Shown here: positions 28,949 to 39,378 of the stretch, one piece after another
How positions within the stretch are numbered: position 1 is the stretch's first letter
Layout of the letters: every line of letters starts with the position of its first letter
Source: Neoarius graeffei
Taxonomy: Eukaryota; Chordata; Actinopteri; Siluriformes; Ariidae
Length of the DNA stretch: 64,000 bases
Direction of reading: 5' to 3'
NCBI RefSeq assembly: GCF_027579695.1
Contig: NC_083586.1
Span: 6,134,001 to 6,198,000 of the forward strand
Position numbers and translations under genes: made by a program
The notes under the pieces: model-generated
What the model was told of the DNA's origin: nothing
Database searches by the model: none
What the model saw: the letters and a program-made list of their open reading frames with translations, nothing else

Positions 28949-29622
28949 TGTCACGAAACAGACAGGAAAGGAGATCAAATGCGCTCAAACCACAGTTTAT
29001 TAATAATAGGGGAAAAGGGAGTTGGGAGAACATGTGTGGGTGAAGTCCAGAGGCAGGGATGGCTGGTGGTGATGTCTGAGGTCTCCCATTCAAGTACTGA
29101 CCAGGCCTGACCCTGCTTAGCAGCTAAGATCTGACAAGATCTGGTGTAGTCAGAGAGCTGTGGCTGATAGAACAGGGGTTTCAGGTAGTCTCCAAGCGAG
29201 CAGTCCCTCAGCAGGCAGGCGTTAGAGAGCAAACTGGAACACAGAGTCACAAATCAGGTAGCAAGATAGGGGACAGAAGGCAGATCAGGTTACTGGGGCT
29301 GGAGAGCAGACAGAGTCAAACGGAACAGAAGGCAGGTCAGGGTTACGGGGCTGGAGAGCAGACAGAGTCAAACAGAACAGAACAATTTCAGGAGTCAGAG
29401 TAGTAGGAACACAGAGCAGGTTATCAGGCTGAGAGTTGCAGACGATCTGACACTGAGGCTAGGGAGAACTGCAGCTTAAATACACCCAGGGGGAAGCAGG
29501 TGATTGGCAACAGCCAATGACAGTCACTGAAAGTTAATAAGAGGAAGTGACTGTGGGCATGGCCGGTAATGCTGAGTGGAGATGTTACCTGAAGAGAGAA
29601 TCCCACAGGTAGGACCATGACA
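28949..29622 (-). mobile_element. solo LTR of an LTR retrotransposon
   Basis: A fossil. It begins TGTCATGG and ends TGACA on the minus strand. The 5-bp target duplication GTGAC is at 28944-28948 and 29623-29627. A TATA-like GTGTATTTAAG (about 29474-29484) and an AATAAA signal near the 3' end give a U3-R-U5 layout. No internal coding region is attached, consistent with a solo LTR left by recombination. Between the TATA-like box and AATAAA lies a 5S rRNA-like stretch (29080-29146). The sharp duplication suggests moderate age; it is younger than the hAT gene it splits. Confidence 0.8.
29080..29146 (-). promoter_or_regulatory. 5S rRNA-like internal control region inside the LTR
   Basis: On the minus strand GATCTTGTCAGATCT, then GCTAAGCAGGGTCAGGCCTG (box A and intermediate element) and GTACTTGAATGGGAGACC (box C) follow vertebrate 5S rRNA from about nt 28 to 95. 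The differences are few. The 5S ends are absent, so this is not a 5S gene. It has the same orientation as the LTR. 5S-carrying LTRs are known in the plant TRIM Cassandra. Confidence 0.85.
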
Positions 29623-30088
29623 GTGACAAGTGCAACTGGAAAGGGGAAACACTGTGCACTTTCCTACTTTGCAAGAACAAAAGCCTGCTGTGACATCTGA
29701 ATATGCTGGGGAGTGTGCAAAACTACTCCAAGCCTTTGGAGAGAGGTTCCAGCTGATGAGAAGTTATGAGAAGGACCTGAACATATTTGCAACACCATTC
29801 AATGTGGAACCAGCTGATGTGCCTGACAACCTACAGCACGAAATCACTGAGCTGCAAAGCAACAATGATCTCAAAGCTAGGTACAACAACCTTCCTCTGC
29901 TTTGCATCACTGTTTGGGACAGCCTACTGCTGTGAGCAGTTCTTCTCAAAACTGACCCTTGCAAAGAATCGGTTCCGCTCAAGACTGACTGACCCAAACC
30001 TGGAAAACCAGCTGCGAGTATCATCGTCATCTCTACCATTTGACATCAGACGCCTCGCCAAAGAGAAACAGTTCCAGCATTCACATTA

Positions 30089-32303
30089 GGTCGGCCAGAT
30101 ATAATAATAAAATTTGGTAAAATATTATATATTGTAGCTTCTTCATTACATAAAATGCTCAAAGTGCTTTACATCAGTACATATAAAATCAATAAGAATA
30201 CAAGACTAAAAACAGAACATTAAAACAATAAGAGGTGGATAAAATTTTAAAAGAAAATGGGAATATTAAAACAGAAAGTTACACCCATAAAGTTGCTTTA
30301 TTTGAATAGCATGAAAGAACGCTAAAATAAATGGGCTGCATCTTAAAATTTTCAGCAGAGGTTATGGGTTAAAAAATTTAGTTTGGCCCCCACAGGATGT
30401 TATAAAACTCAAAATGGCCCTTGATAGTAAAAAGGTTTCCCACCTCTGTCCTATACCAACAGGCCAAAATAAAGTTTCAACGTTTGAGATGGTTGCATGA
30501 GATGTGTGGAGGAAAGCAGGTTCGTGTTACTTTTGCTTTCTTCAGAAAATCTCTCTGGCTTTACTGATTTTGCTCTGTTCAACCAGGGCTATAATTAAAT
30601 TATCTTTGTATGTGAAACAAATTCCATAGCAAGGTCTTTTTTGTTGTTGACGTATCAACTGTTAGTCAGGGAGCATATGTAACCTACTTTGCAAAATTTG
30701 CCAAGTCTGGTTTCTCAGTATTAACCCTTTATTTACATCCCAAAGAAATTATTTTTACTTGTTGTAATGTCAGCAATCGCCATTTTCACCAAAAAAGGAA
30801 ATGCTAAATATCACATGTAAAAACGTAAAAAAAACCCCACCATATATCCGTATCACTTAAGTCCATTATAAAATCTATATATTTTTTTAATTACCCGTTT
30901 ACTAACTTTATGTGAATAGAAATCATATATTTACATGATATTATCAAGTTAAGTTTAAAATGAGACATTTAAGTACATAGAGAACATAAAAAAGCCAGAA
31001 ATATTTTACACTATTGCTACAGAACTTGAGAATATTTATAGCTTGTCTACATTCCAGAACTCAGCTCACAATCTCTCATTTTAGAAATTTCTGTGATACA
31101 TTTATTACTAAGCTGCTCGCAGTTTTTTTTTTATGTCCAAACTACGTCAAGAAGTAACACTTTGCCTAAGGATTCAAACACAAAACACGAAGATAAAAGC
31201 AGTTATTGGTAACATATTATGACCAGAACAGCCACTGGACTATTTTCAAAAGTAAACAATGTCACTTTCACAACTAGACAATGTCAGTTTCCTCTGTATC
31301 TGCTGGACTGTCTGTTGTTCTGTATGGAGAGTGCATGGACAGATAAGCATCAGACATTTCAGTAACTCTATAACTAACAGGTTCACTAGTTATCTACAAT
31401 TTGTAAGAAAGAGTTATATTCTTAATTATGGCAGACATCTGAGACAAGCATGCAAACATACAGATAGGCAAAGATAGACACACAAAGAAGTGACTAACTT
31501 GCTGAAATATTTTTTGCAACAAATCTCACAGAGTTATGGGACCCAAACAGAAAATCAGTCACCTTGTTAAACAGTTTTTTTCATCAATCTTGAAACAAAC
31601 ATACTTTTAGATAAAGAATCTATAGAGTAACAAACTCCTAAAAGCAGAAAGTGATGTCAGTTGAATAGACTGAGCAGCACACCACCTCTGAGGTTCTAAC
31701 TGATCCCACTCAGTAGTTTAGGTCCTTTTAGGGTTAAATGGGTATCTAATGTATGAACCCTGCTTTTGACCTGAGTAAAAAGGTTGTGTGCCACAAATAA
31801 CACCTATTATGGATATAATAAATGCATATTAATGATGCAATACTTTTATACCAATTTCCTATATGTGGTTTCAGGGATCTTTTTATGCACAAAGTTCCCC
31901 TGCATAATTAACTATGAAACAGCAGCCTACAAACATTACAAGAAGTCCAGATTTATGAATTTATATCTGAACTTGTATATTATTACCAAAAACAAGACTT
32001 GGTAAATTTTGCAAAATAGCCTCCAAATATAAACAAATACCACCTGACTACGTGCATTGATGGAGATTTGAGTGCAAAGTGCTTTGCAGAAATTGCACAC
32101 CAAAGACACCTTCAGATCCTCAGTCACATCCACAGTGATCTCACTGATCTTCAAACTGTCCATTTGGGGCAATTATCACCAGCAGAAAGTGGTCTTCAGG
32201 TGATGAAAAATCATGAGCAACACATGCTCACCTTCTGGTATCAGTGTTCTCAATATCCCCTCTTTTATCTGGATTATCTTTCCACTTTCAAAATATCCCT
32301 TAT
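30089..32303. other. non-genic stretch with one repeated block
   Basis: AT-rich, no supported gene. 30516-30618 matches 53015-53117 without gaps at about four-fifths identity by eye. The rest shows nothing I recognise. Confidence 0.45.
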
Positions 32304-32376
32304 AGGCCCCAGTGAGGATTGAATTCACAACCCCTGGTGTACAAGACCAGTGCTCTCACCACTGAGCTATGGAGCC
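32304..32376 (-). tRNA. tRNA-Thr (TGT)
   Basis: 73 nt: GGCTCCATAGCTCAGTGGTG, anticodon TGT in CTTGTAC, acceptor TGGGGCCT. The A box is intact. The T stem has one mismatch (GTGAA/CTCAC) and the B box reads AATTCAATCC. A TTTT tract follows about 10 nt downstream. Confidence 0.9.
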
Positions 32377-32922
32377 TCAATTCTCTCACAGCTGCTAAAG
32401 CTTGGGGCCACAGCAGAACCTTGAAGCCCCTACGCTGATCCTCAAAACAGCCCACAGAAACTGCTGTAACATCACTCACAACTTTAGTTCCTCGCTGCAG
32501 TTAGTTTCTGTTTACTATTTGCCTCACAAAAAAAGGACATACATTTTAAATAATGCAGTGTGTCAATCGTAGAGTGGGCTGTGGACTGTACATTCTGGCT
32601 ACTTTCTCAAGTATTTTTCACATTTTTACATAAAAAATAGATTTTGACTTAGTTTCTAAGAGCAATGTTTGTTTCCGGAGCATATATCCAAAACTATTCA
32701 TGATACGGATTTGAAACTTGGTATACATATTAAGAAGGTGATGTAGATGTGCCTTTTCATACTAAGAAATTTGAGAAATTTTAATTTTTCATGTTTCCAT
32801 GGAAACAATATCAGACTGAGTTTCTCAGGTTCGTCTGAGGGGGAGGTTTTGTTTCCGGATCAGAACTTGAAAACTATGAGTAGTATGGTCTTGAAAGCTA
32901 GTATGATTATCTCAGAGTGGTT
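32377..32922. other. no gene; short internal duplication
   Basis: GTTTCCGGA followed by ACTTGAAAACTAT/CCAAAACTATTCATGA-type sequence occurs twice (about 32665-32745 and 32845-32915), just before tRNA-His. Confidence 0.35.
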
Positions 32923-32994
32923 TGCTGTGATCGTATAGTGGTTAGTACTCTGCATTGTGGCCACAGCAACCCTGGTTCGAATCCAGATCATGGC
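32923..32994 (+). tRNA. tRNA-His (GTG)
   Basis: GCTGTGATCGTATAGTGGTT, anticodon GTG in the loop TTGTGGC, B box GGTTCGAATCC, acceptor TCATGGCA. Stem changes are mostly G-U compatible. It is likely a slightly diverged gene. Confidence 0.9.
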
Positions 32995-33049
32995 AAAAAA
33001 AAGCTACCTGAAGAGGTATAGTTTTGGGTCATTAGTCATTTGCACTGTT

Positions 33050-33350
33050 AGAGTTGATTTGTTTTTATTTGTTTGTCTTCCATTCAATACTGACACTTTT
33101 GCACAGTTTTTATCTTCATTTATCACAATTCTTGATTTTAGCACTATTAATGCACAGTCACGTACAAAGTGCATATTTAGTTTTTTTTTTATTGTTACAT
33201 TTTTATCTGTATATTGTAAAGTCAGCTTGTTCTTTTTTTAATTCTATTTTATGTTGCACAGTGTGTCTTTTTCTTTTCACATGTTTGATAACTTGCTGCT
33301 GCAACAAAACAAATTCCCAGCTTGGGAGCTATCTATCTATCTATCTATCT
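33050..33350 (+). mobile_element. retroposon 3' end with (TATC)n tail
   Basis: TGCTGCAACAAAACAAATTC, CCAGCTTGGGAGC, then TATC units (33331-33350) resembles the 3' ends of fish non-LTR retroposons that stop in ATCT repeats. No protein piece is recognised. Confidence 0.45.
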
Positions 33351-33399
33351 TAGTGATTACACAGCCTGATAATTACAATTCATTTATTTTATACCCCCA

Positions 33400-33880
33400 C
33401 TCCAAAGAAGGGGGAATATACTGGTTTACCTCCGTCTGTCCATCTGTATCTCCTTCCATCCGAAACACCCTTTTTCTCAGCAACCACAAATCATAGCCAC
33501 TTAGTACCAAACTTCAGCTTGGGGTTCTATACTGTGTATACCATTTTCAGGTCTGTCCCACATTGACTTCCTGTTTACCAAATGAATGTATTTACGAAAC
33601 ATATAGGGTGGATTTACAAAATTTTCGAAACACTTTTCTCAGCAACTACAAATCACAACTGCTATTTGGTACTGAGCTTCAGCTTGGGGTTCTATACTGT
33701 GTATACCGTTTTCAGGTCTGTCGCACATCGACTATCTGTTTACTGACTGAATGTATTTATGAAATATATACGGTGGATTTAGACGCTATTTCAAGAAGCA
33801 AAATGCTATTTCAAAATGACAGTTTACCAGGATGCTATTTGAAATACCTGGGGAGAACACTGCTCTTTACTTACTTGTTT
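33400..33880 (+). repeat. two-unit tandem duplication, period about 165 bp
   Basis: ACTTCAGCTTGGGGTTCTAT, ACTGTGTATACC(A/G)TTTTCAG and GTCTGTC(C/G)CACAT occur at about 33511 and 33676 with a shared CTTTT(T)CTCAGCAAC lead. The coding frame through it is probably chance. Confidence 0.7.
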
Positions 33881-34237
33881 CAGGGTTAATTATTTGTTGA
33901 CGTCAACATTCAAAATAAGTGTCCTATTCCTTCAATTGCTTGTATTCTGATATAAGCGAGAGCGAGGGGATACGTAAGTGAGCAGTAGCTCACAGCTGAT
34001 ATTGTTTTGTAATTCATTTCTTCAAATCGTCATAAATATGTATCACGATTTATCATTGCAATATATCATTACATGCTGAGTAAATATTATCATAAATAAT
34101 GTTACACATGCAAACATTCGTATAAAAGCACACCCATTTGATCTATATAGGCCTTTAAAAGCGGGTGACTGGGAATATCGTGTGCTGGATATTGGATATA
34201 CATGTGTGGAGTGTAACGAGAGAAGAGTAGGGCTCAC

Positions 34238-34395
34238 CGACTCCACAGCCACACTGGGGGCGATCCTCTCATCGATCTCCTTCAGCTTGTCAGCAAACAG
34301 CTGTCTGTCCTCTGTGGCGATGATGGCCTCTACAGGTGTGCCCAAAACCTTCACACCGTACTGCTGCAGTACGCCAATCTGAAACAGCACCACTC
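34238..34395 (-). CDS. cps1: carbamoyl-phosphate synthetase exon (cps1-like)
   Basis: 158 nt on the minus strand encode (G)[38 protein letters not shown] and [14 protein letters not shown]. This matches CPS1 ([33 protein letters not shown]) better than CAD. It covers the start of the first ATP-grasp domain of the synthetase half, which makes carbamoyl phosphate for the urea cycle; in fish the enzyme is the glutamine-using CPS III type. The acceptor ...GGTAG and donor GTGAGC are intact. Entering phase 1 fits the exon at 35878. The following exon is not seen in the next several kilobases. Confidence 0.8.
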
Positions 34396-35132
34396 CTACC
34401 ACTACTCCTAAGTATCCAGAACTAGAGCTGCGGCTACAGTCATCGACACCTTAATGATCTTTTGGCCATTGCAAAAGTAGAAGAGACTTTCAATACATAA
34501 ATTGTGCATGAATAGTCACTCAAACTTCCACTGGAAAAAATTAAGTTGATTCCCGATTACTTAGCATGTCAGATGATGTTACACCGTTCCACAGTTATCG
34601 ACACCGTTCCACAATTATTGACATCGAGATGAGAATTATTTTTTTAATGGTATGTGGAATTAAGTTAACAAAACAGTTTTTATTTAATTTTTTTATGTAG
34701 ACTTGTATTAAGTCCAAAATATGTTTTATATAAATATATCGAAGTCAGTGCTTAGGTAAATGAGGAAGTAATCCTAATGGTTGTAAACAAATGAACTGAT
34801 AATGTTTAACCTGTGTCAGAAAATCTTTTTGTTCCACTTTCTACCCACTTTCTAAGTACTTTTGTACATTAAATTTTGTTAAATCACTCATTGTTGTTTG
34901 CATTAATTTCTAGGTTTGTAGTTTACCAATAAATGTCAACAGGCAATTGATATTATAACCACATGAAAATCCAGGTAAAAGGTCGCATGTCAGTTCTCGC
35001 ACCAAAACTTTATATTTCTATATCTAAAAATATAAAATGTCTGATATTGTAATAAATGGTAGATATTTACAACAAACTGCGAAAAAAAATTCTAAATGGA
35101 ATAGAAAAACCTGAATATTTCAAGCATGTAAT

Positions 35133-35199
<67 letters not shown>

Positions 35200-35877
35200 T
35201 AGGAATTTGATTTTGGTCTAATTCTATTTATTTCAATCAGATTCCAAATACTCTCTAAGCATTCCATTCTGTTATGAATCAGGAAAAAATTATGATAAAT
35301 CACAGCACTTATATATTTTTTAAAGTACTTCATCTGCTTCAACAATGCTACACAAAGATCGATCCATAACAGTGGTAAATGTCACTTAATTCCACAGGGT
35401 GTCGATAATGGTGGACACCGGTGAAAGTGATCACGATGATCAACACCTCACATGACTTCTCAAACGCGTGATAAGATACAAAATGCCGACTGTCAAATGA
35501 AAGAGTAAGAAACAAAGTAGGTTTCAACAAGGATATCATGAAATATCGGTGAATTTGATAAGTAAAAACATGTCTATGATCTTTCCACCATACTTACATG
35601 CGATGAGAGCATTCGGGTTTTCCTCAACTTGCTGATCGTGCTAAAAAAAATCCATCTCAGGTAACGAGCTGTGTCATCAGACGACAGGATCAAAGGGCGA
35701 GGGGTGTCTTCCGGTTGATTTCTTAATCAATAAAAACTGTTGTAACTGAAACTCACCTTTGTAAAATTGTTTTCAATTGGTAAATCTGAAAAGGTGTCAG
35801 TAATTATGTACTGTTGATAATTGTAGCTGCCACTCTATATCTACACATGTAGAGATATAATTCAGAACAGGTCTCAC
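34396..35877 (-). other. intron between two cps1 exons
   Basis: A 1.48-kb intron with GT (35877 side) and AG (34396-34397) ends on the minus strand. It holds a long (AT)n tract at about 35136-35196 and no recognisable transposon. Confidence 0.7.
35136..35196. repeat. (AT)n microsatellite in the cps1 intron
   Basis: About 30 AT units. Confidence 0.92.
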
Positions 35878-36067
35878 CACAGTTGAGTGCCGTTTGTCCG
35901 CCCATGGAGAGCAGGATGCCATCCGGACTCTCGGCTTTGACCACCTCCATCACAAATTGGGGTGTTATGGCCAAGAAGTAGACTGTGTCTGCCTGCTTGG
36001 TTCCCACATAGTTAGTCTGCACCAAGGCGCTGGTCGGGTTCATCAGCACCGTCTTCAGGTTCTCCTC
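35878..36067 (-). CDS. cps1: carbamoyl-phosphate synthetase exon (cps1-like)
   Basis: 190 nt encode [60 protein letters not shown] and LNC(G). This is the pre-ATP-grasp segment of the synthetase domain (compare EENVKTVLMNPNIASVQTN and GGQTALNCG). The acceptor TGTGTGCAG and donor GTGAGACC are sound. It ends in phase 1, joining the exon at 34395 in frame as NCG-VVLF. The preceding exon is not visible; the tRNA-Ala repeats begin 170 bp upstream. Confidence 0.85.
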
Positions 36068-36841
36068 CTGCACACAGTGCAACATGGTGGATATTTACTC
36101 TGTTCCAGTGCAACAGGTCTAATTAGCAAAAGCTGCATTTCCTCCACAAACTCCATCATGGCAATAAAAGATCATACTAGCATCAAATCTAAAATTCTAA
36201 TTCTCGCTAGTGTGCAAAGTCAGCTTAGACAGCGTTTACTGATATGCTGCTCTGATGAGCTCCGAAGGTGAGCTATCACAGATTCCTTTCAGTTTGCTTG
36301 CCTTTATGTCTGGAATTGCCGACTGACCTCGGTATCTCCAACTCACATTTTTCAACAGGGTTGTCATATTCCCACCATCCACTATGAAATTCTAACTCTC
36401 GCTTATGTGCAATGTCAGCTTAGACAGCATTTACAAACTGAAAATACAATGCTTACCTGCTTGTATTCTTAAACCTGCTGGTGAAGAGCAAGCTGCTGTG
36501 CTGAAAAGGCACTTTTCACCACCTTCCACCCAACTGCTCTCATTGAACAATGAAGCAACAAATGCTTCCTGAGGCATGCCCCAAAAGTGTGAGAAGCATG
36601 CCAGGGACTCCATGTGAGGAGATTGGGTTGTTTTAGTGGCAAAACACTTGAAGCTTACCACCTGGTATTCATGCAAATGGGAGTCAGAATACACTCCCCC
36701 AGAACAAAAGTCCGCTTCTGAGCAGTCGCCCACTTGAAAATAAACAAACAACCAATGGAAACTCAGGCATGGTTCCAGAGAGCAATAAGCAGGCTGGGGG
36801 GGGCTTGCGGTTGTTAGTTGGGCAAACCCTGAAACACAGCA

Positions 36842-36914
36842 GGGGAATTGTCTCAAGTGGTAGAGTGCTTGCTTAGCATGTAAGAGGTAGTGGGATGGAT
36901 GCCCATGTTCTCCA
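36842..36914 (+). tRNA. tRNA-Ala (AGC), unit 1
   Basis: 73 nt with GGGGAATT...TTCTCCA and the G3-U70 pair that marks tRNA-Ala. The anticodon is AGC (CTTAGCATG). The D arm reads TTGTCTCAAGTGG where TTAGCTCAAGTGG is expected, which damages the A box, so activity is doubtful. Confidence 0.85.
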
Positions 36915-37737
36915 AAACACCAATTGCCACCTTACTTGCATATTACAGAGAAAAACTTTCTTGTCATCTTGCAAACCATCTGAATCATCTGCACTTTCAG
37001 CCAAGTCAAGATCAAATTTCTTTTGCCACATTCAAAGCAGCACATCTGTAAAAACAGCCACTATTTGGATTAAACCCACAACCTTGGCACTGTTTGTAAC
37101 AATGACCAAATCAACTAACTGCACACTACTTTTCTGCTGATATGCTCCTCTGATGAGCTCCAAAGGTGAGCTATCACAGATTCCTTTCAGTTTGCTTGCC
37201 TTTATGTCTGGAATTGCTGACTGACCTCAGGATCTTCAAATCACATTTTTCAACAGGCTTGTCATATTCCCACCATCCACTATGAAATTCTAACTCGCTC
37301 GAGTGCAAAGTCAGCTGAGACAGCTTTTACAAACTGAAAATATGATGCTTACCTGCTTGTATTCTTAAACCTGCTGGTGAAAAGCAAGCTGCTGTCGTGA
37401 AAAGGCACTTTTCACCACCTTCCAGCCAACTGTTCTCATTGAACAATGAAGCAACAAATGCTTCCTGAGGCATGCCCCAAAAGTGTGAGAAGCATGCCAG
37501 GGACTCCTTGTGAGGAGATTGGGTTGTTTAAGTGGCAAAACACTTGAAGCTTACCACCTGGTATTCATGCAAATGGGAGTCAGAATACACTCCCCCAGAA
37601 CAAAAGTCCGCTTCTGAGCAGTCGCCCACTTGAAAATAAACAAACAACCAATGGAAACTCAGGCATGGTTCCAGAGAGCAATAAGCAGGCTGGGGGGGGC
37701 TTGCGGTTGTTAGTTGGGCAAACCCTGAAACACAGCA

Positions 37738-37810
37738 GGGGAATTGTCTCAAGTGGTAGAGTGCTTGCTTTGCATGTAAGAGGTAGTGGGATGGATACCC
37801 ATGTTCTCCA
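37738..37810 (+). tRNA. tRNA-Ala (TGC), unit 2
   Basis: Same body as unit 1, including the TTGTCTC D-arm change, but the anticodon is TGC (CTTTGCATG). G3-U70 is kept. Probably weak or inactive. Confidence 0.85.
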
Positions 37811-38644
37811 AAACACCAATTGCCACCTTACTTGCATATTACAGAGAAAAACTTTCTTGTCATCTTGCAAACCATCTGAATCATCTGCACTTTCAGCCAA
37901 GTCAAGATCAAATTTCTTTTGCCACATTCAAAGCAGCACATCTGTAAAAACAGCCACTATTTGGATTAAACCCACAACCTTGGCACTGTTTGTAACAATG
38001 ACCAAATCAACTAACTGCACACTACTTTTCTGCTGATATGCTCCTCTGATGAGCTCCAAAGGTGAGCTATCACAGATTCCTTTCAGTTTGCTTGGCTTTA
38101 TTTCTTGAATTGCTGACTGACCTCAGGATCTTCAAATCACATTTTTCAACAGGCTTGTCATATTCCCACCATCCACTATGAAATTCTAACTCGCTCGAGT
38201 GCAAAGTCAGCTGAGACAGCTTTTACAAAATGAAAATATGATGCTTACCTGCTTGTATTCTTAAACCTGCTGGTGAAAAGCAAGCTGCTGTCGTGAAAAG
38301 GCACTTTTCACCACCTTCCAGCCAACTGTTCTCATTGAACAATGAAGCAACAAATGCTTCCTGAGGCATGCCCCAAAAGTGTGAGAAGCATGCCAGGGAC
38401 TCCATGTGAGGAGATTGGGTTGTTTTAGTGGCAAAACACTTGAAGCTTACCACCTGGTATTCATGCAAATGGGAGTCAGAATACACTCCCCCAGAACAAA
38501 AGTCTGCTTCTGAGCAGTAGCCCACTTGACAATAAACAAACAACCAATGGAAACTCAGGTATGGTTCCAGAGAGCAATGAGCAGGCCAGGAAGGGCAGGT
38601 TGGGGGCTTGCAGTTGTTAGTTGGACAAACCTTGAACCACAGTA

Positions 38645-38717
38645 GGGGAATTAGCTCAATTGGTAGAGTGCTTGCTTTGCATGTAAGTGGTCGTAGGACC
38701 GCTGCCTGCATTCTCCA
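38645..38717 (+). tRNA. tRNA-Ala (TGC), unit 3
   Basis: GGGGAATTAGCTCAATTGG has an intact A box. The anticodon is TGC, and the G3-U70 pair is present. The T arm differs from units 1 and 2 (TCGTAGGACCGCTGCCTGC), which disrupts the usual B box GGATCGATGCC. Confidence 0.82.
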
Positions 38718-39003
38718 GAACACCAACTGCCCCCATGCTTGCATTTTACAGAGAAAAACTTTCTTGTCATCTTGCAAACCATCTGAATCATCTGCACTTT
38801 CAGCCAAGTCAAGATCACATTTCTTTTGCCACATTCAAAGCAGCACATTTGTGAAAACAGCCACTATTTGAATTAAACCCAAATATCTATCAAAGCTCCC
38901 CGGGCTCCAAGGAGCCCAAATATCTATTATCCAGCTCCCCGGGCTCCCCCCGCTGATAAAAGCTATCAGCGGGGAGGAGCCCGGAGATCTGGATGCAAGC
39001 TCC

Positions 39004-39378
39004 ATGGAGCAACAGGTATCTGCTTTCCTGCAGTCCAAGGGAATTCGCCTGGACTGCGATAACATCGAGGTTTGCCACCCGCTACCAAGGAGGAACACCA
39101 GCGACAAGCAGACCATCATCATGAGGTTTGTCAACAGGAAACATAAGACTGCACTATTAAAGCAAGCGTACAAGCTAAAGGGATCCAGTGTCTACATAAA
39201 CGAGCATCTGACCAAACAAAATGCAGATATAGCCAGGAATGCACACACCTTAAAGAAACAGAAGATTCAGAACACTTGGACGACAAACTGCAAGGTGTTT
39301 ATTAAGCTAAATGGTACACCTGAGGAGGCCAAAGTATTGGTTGTTAAAAATATCGTGGACCTGGAAAAGTATCAGTGA
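39004..39378 (+). CDS. LINE ORF1 C-terminal part
   Basis: 125 codons: MEQQVSAFLQSKGIRLDCDN, IEVCHPLPRRNTSDKQTIIM, RFVNRKHKTALLKQAYKLKG. This looks like an RRM-like ORF1 nucleic-acid-binding domain as in L1/L2-type ORF1 proteins (HPLPR, IIMRF). The chosen Met is internal; in-frame sequence continues upstream. It overlaps the next ORF by 4 nt (ATGA-type junction), as ORF1/ORF2 pairs often do. Confidence 0.65.
   Translation: MEQQVSAFLQSKGIRLDCDNIEVCHPLPRRNTSDKQTIIMRFVNRKHKTALLKQAYKLKGSSVYINEHLTKQNADIARNAHTLKKQKIQNTWTTNCKVFIKLNGTPEEAKVLVVKNIVDLEKYQ

Larger units (their letters stand above)
28263..30088 (+). pseudogene. hAT-derived transposase-like gene (ZBED/GTF2IRD2-like), split by an LTR
   Basis: Readable pieces: LQAMHGTTKGEDLFEQVVMA..., GPATDGAPAMVGMQKGLTAL, CHCIIHQESLCAH, LTELESEYGDLVYHCEVWWL, HASTYNLREEVKQFMELKGK, WLCDLAFMVDITKYLSELNV. 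After the LTR come VQLERGNTVHFPTLQEQKP, FERFQLMRSYEKDLNIFA-like sequence, CCEQFFSKLTLAKNRFRSRL and SSSSLPFDIRRLAKEKQFQH-stop. This is the RNase H-like and dimerisation part of a hAT family often annotated as general transcription factor II-I repeat protein 2. The 5' part is missing, and frameshifts near 28690, 28730 and 29930 add to the LTR interruption. Confidence 0.85.
36241..38880. repeat. tandem triplication of a ~897-bp tRNA-Ala unit
   Basis: The units start at 36241, 37139 and 38035 (spacing 898 and 896 bp). Each begins GATATGCT(G/C)CTCTGATGAG and holds one tRNA-Ala. Units 1 and 2 are nearly identical. Unit 3 differs more around its tRNA and ends about 50 bp early, where a LINE begins. 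The ORFs seen on both strands in each unit are repeated copies of the same non-coding sequence. Confidence 0.92.

Noticed and set aside
29080-29146. A true 5S rRNA gene
   Set aside because: Only the internal control region matches; the 5' and 3' ends of 5S are absent and it lies within LTR boundaries.
34043-34237. Extension of the cps1 ORF below 34238
   Set aside because: A good GTGAGC donor follows the conserved AVES residues, and the downstream peptide has no similarity to carbamoyl-phosphate synthetase.
36431-38871. Repeated ORFs on both strands (such as MRQFPCCVSGFAQL... and MVPESNKQAGGGL...) as a tandem gene family
   Set aside because: They recur only because the 897-bp tRNA-Ala unit is triplicated. 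Frames are not kept between units and no protein family is recognised.
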